Source: Phoronis pallida
Taxonomy: Eukaryota > Phoronida > Phoronidae
NCBI GenBank assembly: GCA_028565715.1
Contig: JAOXYC010233125.1
Location: forward strand, 1 to 16,080
Direction of reading: 5' to 3'
DNA: 16,080 nucleotides
This document shows, one piece after another, positions 8,388-15,884 of the stretch. A model generated the notes under the pieces. That model ran no database searches, was not told the DNA's origin, and worked only from the letters and a program-made list of their open reading frames with translations. Positions within the stretch are counted from its first letter, which is position 1. Each line of letters opens with the position of its first letter. A program made the translations under genes and the position numbers.

Positions 8388-8691
8388 CTGAAAATTTAAT
8401 TAATATGCAATATTGGGAATAATAAATGGAAACTGTAAGCATTTAGTTATTTGTTATTAAATTATGAGTCATGGAAAAGCAAAGCGTTTTGATAACCATC
8501 GATACAAAATAAATTGAGAAACAATAAAAATGATGTCCAGTGCAGTATAATTCATGTTAATATTCAACTCATTAGCAAATTAAAGAAAAATATCAGCACA
8601 ATTCTGTCCAAAAAACGACTTTAATTTCCACCATTTGTTGTTGGGCATCTCAAAAATGAGACCCTTGTTAGAAACATGGTGAGACATCTAC
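8388..8691 (-). other. Intron E12-E13
   Basis: 304-bp AT-rich intron with gtagat donor and tttcag acceptor. I see nothing further in it. Confidence 0.85.
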
Positions 8692-8958
8692 CTGCAACAG
8701 TGACTTTGGCAATGGAACACTGGTCTTTGGCAACAACTGAATATTCTGAATCATCTTCCAAATCAACACCATTAATAATGAGACTGTGCTCAGCTCTCTC
8801 AGACAAAATCTGAATGTGATCGGAACTGGTGAGCTCCACCTCTCCTCTGAACCAAGAGACTTTGACATTTTCTTTTGAGAGAGTACAAGACAGATGGATG
8901 GTGTTGTGTTCGACACATTGGACGTCTTTGAGGGGTTTGAGGATTTTGATAGGCTCTT
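8692..8958 (-). CDS. E12: single Ig domain exon
   Basis: A 267-bp phase 1-1 exon (acceptor ttacag, donor gtagat). It begins EEPIKILKPLKDVQC and continues CVEHNTIHLSC, VKVSWFRGEVE, AEHSLIINGV and LEDDSEYSVVAKD. The G strand is IAKVTVA, so the exon ends in Val-Ala before the split codon; most other exons end in VD or VE. The CD loop has RGE in place of KDG. A third Cys lies in the F-G turn (DQCSIA), the same position as in E4. The F-strand Cys is missing. Confidence 0.93.
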
Positions 8959-9372
8959 CTGTAAAATGGGGATGACATGCATAAGAAAAAAGAAAACCAT
9001 AACATAATGGAATCAGAGAACCTGAATGAAGACTGTCGAACAAAAAAAGGGCAGGAAAATCTAATGAATTTCACAAAATGTTAGAGGCATGTTAGTTAAA
9101 TGCTTTAGATGTTTAGTAAGCATTACAAATAATTACTAAGTCACGTATTTCATTCCAATACCAAATCGTTTCAATTTTTGCACAGTGGTGCCATGAGAGA
9201 TAACCCTAATGGTAGCAATAAGAGTGGAAAGTCCAAAATGGCAGCAATTGGCATTGGCAAAATTTCTCAACCTCACATGGCTAACCAAGTTTCGAAATAC
9301 ATTCGTCACATCATTTTTTAAAAGTTTTGAAACTCATCTTCGATAAAATATCCGTTTAAAACTTGAACAAAC
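8959..9372 (-). other. Intron E11-E12
   Basis: 414-bp intron. The middle (about 9180-9265) is somewhat less AT-rich, with repeated tggca/ttggc words, but no clear inverted repeat or coding content is visible. Confidence 0.8.
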
Positions 9373-9639
9373 CTTCCACAACCACATGTGCCTTTGACTG
9401 CACAGAGCGTGCAGAAACTGAATATTCAGCCATGTCATCAAGAGAGACATCTGATACCGTCAATGAATGTACATTCCCGTTGGCTTCAATTTTAAACCGA
9501 TCGTTTGGAACAATTTTCTTGCCGTTCTTATACCATGAACAGTTTACATTGTCTTTAGATAGCGTGCATGTTAGGGTTAGGGTTTCATGTTCAAAGCATT
9601 TGACGTCACTGAGAGATGAGGTGAATTGTATTGGCTCTT
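9373..9639 (-). CDS. E11: single Ig domain exon
   Basis: A 267-bp phase 1-1 exon (acceptor ttgcag, donor gtttgt). It has no long methionine-started reading frame on its own strand, but translation in the array frame gives a full I-set Ig: EEPIQFTSSLSD, CFEHETLTLTC, VNCSWYKNGKK, GNVHSLTVSDV, and DDMAEYSVSARS at the F strand. A third Cys lies on the C strand. The CD loop is lysine-rich (KNGKK), giving it a more basic face than its neighbours. Both splice sites and the 89-residue length fit the array exactly, so the exon is real despite lacking an internal Met. Confidence 0.92.
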
Positions 9640-10127
9640 CTGCAAGTTTAAGACAGGGAGGTTAGCAAACGAAATCCAGCTTATTAAAAGATAAATCAAT
9701 GTGTTAAAATTTGAATACAAATAAATGTAATGCTTTTACTGGCAGAAAGTGATAAATTTTGAAAAGACATTCGAATCTTTCTGTCTTTTCAAAATGTTAA
9801 AATTTGACAACACACGTTGTTAATGCTTGATAATCTTTTTAAGTTTGTTAAAAATCACTGCAACAAGTATCAATGAATTACCCAAAAACTCTGCTAATTA
9901 AAGTTAAAGTGAAACCATGGTTTTAAACAAATTTCACAATGCTTAATGCTGAAGAACGAACAGTCCAAACCAAAGTTCCAAATCGCCATATCTACAGGCC
10001 TTTTTTTATACAATCAAATAATTTTTTTCAGTTTATGTTATTTCAGAATTTCTGTTTTTTTCACATAAGTTAGCAATGCAGCAATTATTGAGAATAGCAC
10101 TTGGCTGCAAATATACAAATGACCAAC
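9640..10127 (-). other. Intron E10-E11
   Basis: 488-bp intron containing the hairpin at 9756-9795 and a T-rich tract at about 10002-10060. No gene recognised. Confidence 0.85.
9756..9795. repeat. 13-bp intronic inverted repeat
   Basis: Arms attttgaaaagac (9756-9768) and gtcttttcaaaat (9783-9795) are perfect reverse complements with a 14-nt loop. It lies well inside the intron, more than 300 nt from the E10 donor and about 115 nt before the E11 acceptor on the transcript. AT-rich composition raises the chance of coincidence. Confidence 0.6.
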
Positions 10128-10394
10128 CATCAACAAAGAGCGTTGCAGTTGACTCCGTATTCCCCACAACGATTGTATAATCTGCCTCATCGTCTAACTG
10201 AGCATCTTGGATGGCCAGATAATGGTGGCATCCATGAACATAGACTTCAAGTCGGTCACAAAGTTCAAGAGTTTGATCATCCTTTAACCACATGCAGTCT
10301 ATGTTGGGTTTGTTAAGTTCACATGTAAGGACAATGGAGCCATGCTCAAGACACTGGACATCTTCTAATGGGTTAATGATTAGTAGAGGCTCTT
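10128..10394 (-). CDS. E10: single Ig domain exon, Cys-rich
   Basis: A 267-bp phase 1-1 exon (acceptor ttccag, donor gttggt). Domain start EEPLLIINPLED, A'-B and B strand CLEHGSIVLTC, C strand IDCMWLKDDQ, D strand LELCDRLEV, E strand GCHHYLAIQ, tyrosine corner DDEADYTIVVGN. It carries five cysteines, the most of any domain here: the two common ones plus one each on the C, D and E strands. The E strand is unusual in having two His and a Tyr after the Cys. The F-strand Cys is absent. Confidence 0.93.
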
Positions 10395-10735
10395 CTGGAA
10401 TGGAGGACATACAAACATATATCAGGAACAAACATTTTAGTTTTAGCATAGTCAGCACATAAAGCATAAGTTAACATACAGATTGAGAATATTGCGAACT
10501 AGTTTTTTATAAAGACTTCACACTCAGCTTCTAAAGATATGAAAACAAAACAATAATAGTTGAAAAACAACACATTGACACAGTATGGGAGATACAACAC
10601 AAGCTTAATTCTCTTACTCAAACACGTTCACCTCATGACAAAATGTCCATGCAGTTGTCACGTATAATCATAAGAAAGTCAACATGTTGATCTTGTACTA
10701 TCACACTCTTGAACAATAATTTACAAAAAACAAAC
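10395..10735 (-). other. Intron E9-E10
   Basis: 341-bp AT-rich intron with gtttgt donor and ttccag acceptor. No structure or coding content recognised. Confidence 0.85.
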
Positions 10736-11002
10736 CTTCCACCAAAAGAGATCCTTTAGATTCTACACCATTAGCAACAATGGTATATTCAGCTTCATCA
10801 TCAAGTTGGGCATCCACAATAGTAAGACAATGCACTCTGCCATCTACTGATATTTCAATCCTTTCATCAGACACAAGTTCCACACCATCTTTGAACCACT
10901 GACATTTCACATTATCTTTCGAAAGTTCACATGCTAGTTTGATGGTTTCATGCTCAACGCATTGGAACTCTTCAAGGTTGGAGATAATTTTCAGAGGTTC
11001 TT
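10736..11002 (-). CDS. E9: single Ig domain exon with four cysteines
   Basis: A 267-bp phase 1-1 exon (acceptor ttacag, donor gtttgt), a good reference copy of the repeat. Numbering the split Glu as 1: Cys15 and Cys25 flank VEHETIKLA, Cys34 lies on the C strand two residues before Trp36 (KCQWFKDG), Cys59 is on the E strand (RVHCLTI), and Tyr73 is in DDEAEYTIVAN. The residue at 75, Cys in classical Ig, is Ile. With a cysteine on both the C and E strands, this domain could hold a second non-canonical disulfide if those strands face each other; that is inference. Confidence 0.93.
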
Positions 11003-11343
11003 CTGTAAATGAGCATTAGGTTGGGTTAACTTAACATGCATGAACAATCAACTTTATCGACCAGAGATGAAGTGTTAATTTCAAAGCAAGCCACATTACA
11101 AATCAGTCAAAACCAAAAATGCAGGTTGGAACAAACGCAATTAATGTTTTGTTAAACAAAGCGTTATGCTATCAGCATTATTTTCGATTTTGCTATTGAT
11201 TAAAACTTGTTTTCAAAGGTGAGTGTTAAGTTTGGTTTAATGTGTTTACTGAAATATAAATCAAACATGTTTGGTTAAAAACGCGGCAACATTCTGCACT
11301 TTTTAAATATAAATTATAGATTAAAGATAATCTGGAAGTAAAC
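11003..11343 (-). other. Intron E8-E9
   Basis: 341-bp AT-rich intron with gtttac donor and ttacag acceptor. Only short chance complementarities were seen. Confidence 0.85.
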
Positions 11344-11610
11344 CTTGCACAATCAAGCTAGCAATGGATTGCTCGTCTTTGACAACAACTGTGTACTCCG
11401 CCTCATCATTCAATTCCGCATCTTGAAGAGTCAACGAATGGACACATCCTTCAACCGTTATCACCATCCTATCACTGGTGATAATCTTATCACCATCTTT
11501 AAGCCATTCAACTTCTTGGTCAGGTTTGGACAGTTGGCAGGATATGGTAACTGTGTCATGCTCGAAGCACTCAATGTTCTTCAGAGGGACTATGAACTCA
11601 ACAGGCTCTT
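11344..11610 (-). CDS. E8: Ig exon, downstream member of a recent duplicate pair
   Basis: A 267-bp phase 1-1 exon (acceptor ttgtag, donor gtttac), the near-twin of E7. The N-terminal third (through CFEHDTVTISC and QLSKPDQEV) is identical in protein. Differences gather after the C strand: VEWLKDGDKIITSD here against VSWLKDGIEVIPSD in E7, and QDAELNDEAEY against KDVKLNDEADY. Both share the unusual C-terminal strand SIASLxVQ. The E-strand Cys (EGCVHSL) is kept. Divergence concentrated in the second half means either selection on the exposed CD/EF loops or gene conversion that preserves the first half. Confidence 0.94.
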
Positions 11611-11855
11611 CTACAAACAATGGAGTATTTGGCGAGTTAGCAATGGAATTTTTGACAAGTTTTTTATTTGAAAATTGACACTTTTTCAAAAAATTGGAGA
11701 TATGGAAGAATTGAACTCTAATTTTCATCTGTGTCACTGCAATACCTTTAGTTGTTGAATGAGATGTAATGTTTGAATTTGAAATCATGATGGAAATGTT
11801 ATTTCTCGGGACAAAATTACCAAATCCAATGTATCCAAAAAAATTTGAAGTAAAC

Positions 11856-12122
11856 CTTGTACAGTCAAGCTTGCAATGGAATTCTTGTCTTTGACAACAA
11901 CAGTGTAATCTGCCTCATCGTTCAGTTTCACGTCTTTCACAGTTAACGAGTAGACACATCCTTCGACGTTGATTGAGATGTTGTCACTGGGAATAACCTC
12001 TATACCATCTTTAAGCCATGAGACTTCTTGGTCAGGTTTGGAGAGTTGGCAAGAAATGGTCACTGTGTCATGCTCGAAGCACTCAATGTTCTTCAGAGGG
12101 ACAATGAACTCAACAGGCTCTT
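11856..12122 (-). CDS. E7: Ig exon, upstream member of a recent duplicate pair
   Basis: A 267-bp phase 1-1 exon (acceptor ttttag, donor gtttac). It starts EEPVEFIVPLKNIEC and contains CFEHDTVTISC, QEVSWLKDG and an E-strand Cys in EGCVYSLTV. The F strand reads LNDEADYTVVVKD, with no Cys. Its first 50 or so residues differ from those of E8 only at about the C strand, and the nucleotide match runs through the acceptor into the upstream intron. The donor is the same gtttactt in both. This is direct evidence of a recent tandem exon duplication with a period of 512 bp. Confidence 0.94.
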
Positions 12123-12381
12123 CTAAAAATAATGGCATAAGAGACAGTTTCTTAATTGTTGTCAATTGTTGAGCTTTATTTCTTTAACTTTCAAAGAATG
12201 AACCTTTAAAATTCTGATTATTTTGGACATGAAAAACGGATAAAAAAGGTATAAAGTTTAATGATTTTTGGAGGTTTAAGGGTATAGGGAAATCTGAGTA
12301 ATAGAAAATAAGGAAAATGGTGAATGACCAATATCTTGTAAGAAATACACATAGTTATTGGTAACCATCGAGAAAACCAAC

Positions 12382-12648
12382 CTTCAACAATTAGAGATGC
12401 AGAGGATCTTAAATGTCTTGCGACCATGGTATATTTGGACTGATCTCTAATAGAGGCATCATTTATAGTTAGCGATTGGGTTCTACCATCAACACAGATG
12501 TTGAAATGGGCATCATGGTTAATTGGGTGTCCATCCTTAAGCCATCTGCATTCTATGTCAGCTTTGGAAAGTTCACAGGAAAATGTAACCACGCCATGTT
12601 CTCTACATGAAGTTGAGGCGAGGGGTTGGATTAGCACTAGAGGTTCTT
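12382..12648 (-). CDS. E6: single Ig domain exon, divergent F strand
   Basis: A 267-bp phase 1-1 exon (acceptor cttgtag, donor gttggt) with domain start EEPLVLIQPLAS. The A'-B turn and B strand are CREHGVVTFSC, the C strand is ECRWLKDGHP, and NICVDGRTQSLTI runs through the D-E region. It has four cysteines: the two common ones, one on the C strand two residues before the core Trp, and one before the E strand. The tyrosine corner is changed to IRDQSKYTMVARH, without the acidic DDEAE run of the other repeats. This is one of the more divergent copies, while its neighbours E7 and E8 are almost twins of each other. Confidence 0.92.
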
Positions 12649-12892
12649 CTACAAGTGAAATGAGGGTTAAAGCAAGTTTAGCATTAGGCAAACACATTAA
12701 AGCACAAAAAGCTCAATAATTAGTAAACCAAAACAGCCCAATCAAAAGATATGTTAAGGGTTGTATAATACTTAAACAAATAAAGAGTCAACTTGCTATT
12801 CAGCTGTTTTTAGCCCCAAATCAAAACCATATCAGATGTATGAGTCAACTTGAAATAATAGTTTCTTAAAATATAAATTAAAATAAACAAAC

Positions 12893-13156
12893 CATCAACA
12901 AACAAAATTCCAGAAGATGTCTTGTTTTTGGCCACCAAAGTATAATTTGCTTCGTCATCAATCTGTGCATCAAAAATGGTCAAAGTGTGGCATTTCCCAT
13001 CCACACTGATAACATATCTATCAGAACTGATAACTTCTTCATCATCTTTCAGCCACTTTGTTTCAACGTTTTCTTTGGAGAGTTGACATGTTAGTGTAAT
13101 GCTTTCATGCTCAAGACATTGGATGTCACCAATAAGTGACATTTCCAGAGGCTCTT
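12893..13156 (-). CDS. E5: single Ig domain exon, one codon short
   Basis: A 264-bp phase 1-1 exon (acceptor tttcag, donor gtttgt), one codon shorter than its neighbours. The missing codon is in the A strand: EEPLEMSLIGDIQC has one residue fewer before the A'-B Cys than EEPLxIxxPLxDVxC. The rest is standard: CLEHESITLTC, TKWLKDDEEV, tyrosine corner DDEANYTLVAKN. A third Cys sits on the E strand (GKCHTLTI), a position shared with E15. The F-strand Cys is absent. Reading frame and splice phases are intact, so this looks like ordinary loop-length variation and not damage. Confidence 0.93.
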
Positions 13157-13628
13157 CTGAAACGGGGAGAGGAGACAATGTACAACATGAAACCATGCAA
13201 GGATAGACATACATTATGAGCACTTAGAAAAATACATAAATTCAAATCATTTACAATTAGGGATACAAGTTATATCATGCAGAAGGAATCCTACCCCTAT
13301 CAATTGATGTTTCATTGAGATCTTGAAGTTGATCGGTTTACACAAACATTTGTAAAGTTCATTCTCAAAGGCTATTGCCTATGTCCAATCAAAACAGGTT
13401 CAAGTAGATTCCAGAAATGTTTTAAACTATTTGGCGAAATGTGCTAAAAAGTGATTGCATTTGGTCGTGTTGCCAACCTGGCCACTGACTAACATTAGAG
13501 TGACCAAGATGGCGGTTCGCCATCGAAAGCTACCAAAAAGCCTTCACATTTACAGCTGTGAGTAACGGTAAATGTGAAGAATATGTAAAAATGATAAGAA
13601 TATGTATTAAGCTTGGTTGGACATTTAC
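13157..13628 (-). other. Intron E4-E5
   Basis: 472-bp intron. The 13460-13580 part is visibly more GC-rich than the rest and contains two hairpins and an AAGATGGCGG word, described separately. Otherwise no gene is recognised. Confidence 0.85.
13508..13579. repeat. Paired foldbacks in a GC-richer intron patch
   Basis: Two perfect hairpins lie side by side: gatggcg/cgccatc (13508-13524, 3-nt loop) and cttcacatttac/gtaaatgtgaag (13542-13553 and 13568-13579, 14-nt loop). On the transcript they start about 50 nt past the E4 donor. Plus-strand caagatggcgg at 13505-13515 matches the core of the YY1 binding consensus, but binding is unproven. Confidence 0.6.
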
Positions 13629-13895
13629 CTTCAACAAACAGGTTTGCAGTGCAAGAGATGTCCCCAGCAACAACTGAATATTCATCATCATCACTAAGTT
13701 GAGCATCATGAATTGTTAATGAATGTTCATTGCCATTCATAGATATTTCAAAATGATCATTGGACAGCAAGTCTTCACCATTTTTCTTCCAGATAGTTTG
13801 AATGTTGGATTTTGACAGTTTGCATGTTAGTATGATAGTTTCATGCTCAAAACAATCAATATCTTTCAAAGGTTCAACAATCTCAAGGGGCTCCT
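13629..13895 (-). CDS. E4: single Ig domain exon
   Basis: A 267-bp phase 1-1 exon (acceptor ttgcag, donor gtaaat) encoding an I-set Ig that begins EEPLEIVEPLKD. CFEHETIILTC gives the A'-B turn and B strand. The C strand is TIWKKNGED, with the core Trp. The E strand is NEHSLTIHDAQ, and the F strand is LSDDDEYSVVAGD, with Val at the usual Cys position. A third Cys lies in the F-G turn (DISCTAN). The domain is followed by a 472-bp intron that contains two foldbacks close to the donor side. Confidence 0.93.
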
Positions 13896-14393
13896 CTGCA
13901 AAAACAAAAAGTTATCAACAAGATGCCTAGTTAGAAGGTCAGGTTACGTTTTGTAACATGCTTAAAACAGGTCAGATTAATTTGTTCGTTTCGCTCATCT
14001 AACCTACTTCATCTCTCTCGGTTGTGTAAAACAACCCAGCCATATCAACAAAAACACACGCACACCAGTTACACACCAATGTCGCTCACACTAAGACAAT
14101 GTCATCAGTGTCACAGGTCTTTAGAACAAAGGCTTATAATAACAACCACAACCAGCTTTAATGCTGATGTCAGCAGTTATCTGAGAAAGTATTCAAGCTA
14201 CAGCAAATGAAAACTGAGCAGCCATGCAGATCTAGTATTAAATGACTTCAGAAGATGTCGTCCTTTATACATTACTGTTCACCCATCAGCTTCAATGCAG
14301 ACAAACTGACAGACTACTGACAGACATCTGACAGACATCTGACAGAGTACTGACAGACTACTGACAGACATCTAAATGAAAACAAAATCCTAC
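13896..14393 (-). other. Intron E3-E4
   Basis: 498-bp intron. It holds the 11-bp tandem repeat close to the donor. The plus-strand frame at 14022-14210 shows no recognisable protein and is not considered a gene. Confidence 0.85.
14306..14371 (-). repeat. Six-copy 11-bp tandem repeat
   Basis: Six adjoining units of ctgacagac followed by at or ta (one unit has ctgacagag). The array starts 22 bp downstream of the E3 donor on the transcript, where it reads as repeated gtctgtcag, a pyrimidine and G-T mix. Close position to a splice site makes length variation potentially relevant to E3 inclusion. Confidence 0.95.
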
Positions 14394-14660
14394 CTTCAAC
14401 CACTAGAGATGCTGTTGAGCTCTTGTCCTTTGCTTTAATGGTGTATTTGGCCTTGTCGGTCACTTGAGCATTGGTGATGGTCAACGTATGCACCTTTCCA
14501 GCAACAGAAATGGTGAAGTGGCCATCAGAAGATAGTTCCGTATCGTTCTTGAACCACTTGGCATCAATGTTGTCTTTGGAGACTTCACAAGTGAGGGTGA
14601 CTGTTTCATGTTCTACACACTTAGCGTCTTCAAGTTGGAAGTTGAATTCAAGAGGTTGTT
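14394..14660 (-). CDS. E3: single Ig domain exon
   Basis: A 267-bp phase 1-1 exon with acceptor ttttag and donor gtagga. The split codon plus EQPLEF starts the domain. CVEHETVTLTC marks the A'-B turn and B strand, DAKWFKND the C strand, and GKVHTLTITNAQ the E strand. The F strand reads TDKAKYTIKAKD, with Ile in place of the usual Cys, so only the two A'-B and B-strand cysteines are present. Lysine replaces the acidic residues seen in the F-strand tyrosine corner of the neighbours (DDEAEY). An 11-bp tandem repeat begins 22 bp past its donor. The fold is clear, and no binding partner can be inferred from this domain alone. Confidence 0.93.
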
Positions 14661-15100
14661 CTAAAATTAAAACAGGTCATGTGCAAGATATAATTTTATG
14701 AATGGATTGTACAATGCTTATTTCTGGTGCAAGGGGTCAAAATCAATAAAATAAAGCAAAAGACATAAATAGCTTTGTTTACGAAAGATGGTTTGCTTTT
14801 CCAGAATATTAATATACATGCATTTAGAAAAATTCTTTTAATTAAATTTTGAGTAAAACCAAGAACCCATCACCTTAGAATCTACAACTGCGCCGGCCGC
14901 GCTACGCTTAAATTCACGATATTTTTAAAAATAAAGCACAACTTTCCGGGTTTTTAGCATAAAATTAGAGTTCGATGGATTTTGTAATCGATCTGAAAGT
15001 TTCATCACAATCGTTGATCGTTAAATTAGTTAATTCGTAATAAATCGATAAATCACCTTCGGCCGTGAGGTTTGTCACTTTGTAGCAGTTATTCCAAGCG

Positions 15101-15114
15101 GCACTTGGTGGCGC
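15101..15114 (+). promoter_or_regulatory. CTCF-like motif inside the MITE
   Basis: gcacttggtggcgc fits 12 of 14 positions of the CTCF core CCASYAGRKGGCRC. It faces the minus-strand match 50 bp away. Motif match only; occupancy is unknown. Confidence 0.3.
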
Positions 15115-15165
15115 ATTAGTGAAAATTTGCGGTCTGGGCCAATCGGATTGTAGGATAGTCAACGA

Positions 15166-15179
15166 GCGCCATCTACTGA
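15166..15179 (-). promoter_or_regulatory. CTCF-like motif inside the MITE (opposite strand)
   Basis: Read on the minus strand, tcagtagatggcgc fits 13 of 14 positions of the CTCF core CCASYAGRKGGCRC. It lies within the transposon interior. Motif match only. Confidence 0.35.
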
Positions 15180-15310
15180 ATGCTTATGGAAGCTCTACGA
15201 AGTGATAACCCTCACGCCCCAGTGATAGAATCTAAGGTGATGGGTTCTTGGTAAAACACACCCATCAATAAGGATTTTAATTCAAAATGATTGTAAAAAA
15301 AAATGTCTAC

Positions 15311-15577
15311 CTAATACAGTCAGTTCAGCCATTGTCTCTCGTTCCCCAATCGTACAAGTGTAGAGAGCTTGGTCATCAAGTTTTGCCTCAATGACCTCCA
15401 GAATCTGTTGAGGGCCTGCGGATGAGATCTTGAACCGCTTTCCAGATGACAGAACCTTGTCATCTTTCATCCACGTAACTTTCCTGTTCTCTTTGGAGAT
15501 GGTGCACTCAAAGGTGACGGATTCCTTTTCCATACATTGTTGATCTTCCAGTGGACTTGTGAACTCAACTGGTAGTT
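15311..15577 (-). CDS. E2: Ig domain exon with canonical Cys pair
   Basis: A 267-bp phase 1-1 exon (acceptor attcag, donor gtagac) encoding one 89-residue I-set Ig. It opens with LPVEF instead of the usual EEPxx. It contains CMEKESVTFEC at the A'-B turn and B strand, VTWMKDD at the C strand, and LDDQALYTCTIGE at the F strand. It is the only complete domain here that keeps the canonical F-strand Cys (Y-x-C), so it can form the classical B-F disulfide. The A'-B motif is CxEK instead of CxEH. It is therefore the most conventional Ig of the array and may sit near a boundary between domain subgroups. The intron that follows carries the MITE-like element. Confidence 0.93.
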
Positions 15578-15884
15578 CTGAATTAAAATATTGATAATGG
15601 GTCCAGTTTCTTAGAAATCTATGATCATTACTTGACACATAAGCAGTACTCACAAACATATTTTTTTTTATTAAATTGGCTGATACCTGATGTTGATTGC
15701 CTTGAGTTGGGAAAAGATTGCAATTCATACAGCAATTTTCTAAAGAACGAAAAATATTTTAATAGGAATACAGAGAATTGGTTAATTAAGAGTTAGATGT
15801 TATAGCTGACCAGGTTAATATTTTAGCAAGAAAATTATAAGACATACATTGTTATCAACAAAAACCATGCAAAGCATAGCCTAC
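15578..15884 (-). other. Intron E1-E2
   Basis: 307-bp AT-rich intron with gtaggc donor and attcag acceptor. No repeat, foldback or coding content recognised. Confidence 0.85.

Larger units (their letters stand above)
11344..12136 (-). repeat. Tandem exon duplication E7/E8
   Basis: Two copies of an Ig exon with a 512-bp offset. The exon 5' third (11503-11610 against 12015-12122) differs at only a handful of positions over 108 bp, and the similarity continues past the acceptor (ctacaaacaatgg against ctaaaaataatgg). The later exon half and most of the 245-bp intron have diverged. This is the freshest duplication in the array and shows how it grows. Confidence 0.9.
14860..15250. mobile_element. 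Non-autonomous MITE-like DNA transposon
   Basis: Terminal inverted repeats at 14859-14884 (ccaagaacccatcacc...) and 15226-15251 (...ggtgatgggttcttgg) match at 25 of 26 positions. The flanks carry the same 7 bp, gtaaaac, at 14853-14859 and 15251-15257; a 5-bp reading (taaaa) with termini one base longer is equally consistent. The interior is clearly GC-richer than the surrounding intron and encodes no transposase. Length, termini and duplication fit a miniature inverted-repeat element moved by a DNA transposase supplied elsewhere. The superfamily is not identified. Confidence 0.92.
14661..15310 (-). other. Intron E2-E3, enlarged by a MITE-like insertion
   Basis: At 650 bp this is the longest intron of the window. 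Removing the inserted element and one target copy leaves about 250 bp, the size of the shortest introns here. The remaining intron is AT-rich with no other content seen. Confidence 0.85.

Noticed and set aside
9566-9582. Telomere-like ttagggttaggg sequence
   Set aside because: It is the antisense of ACCCTAACCCTAAC, coding for the B-strand LTLT of E11; only two units.
9363-9665. Plus-strand 100-codon frame
   Set aside because: It is antisense to exon E11, which has clear Ig features and splice sites on the minus strand.
14965-15162. A 65-codon minus-strand reading frame inside the MITE, a possible captured gene fragment or transposase remnant
   Set aside because: No recognisable domain, no Ig similarity, and it lies wholly inside a non-autonomous element. 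Chance is the simplest reading.
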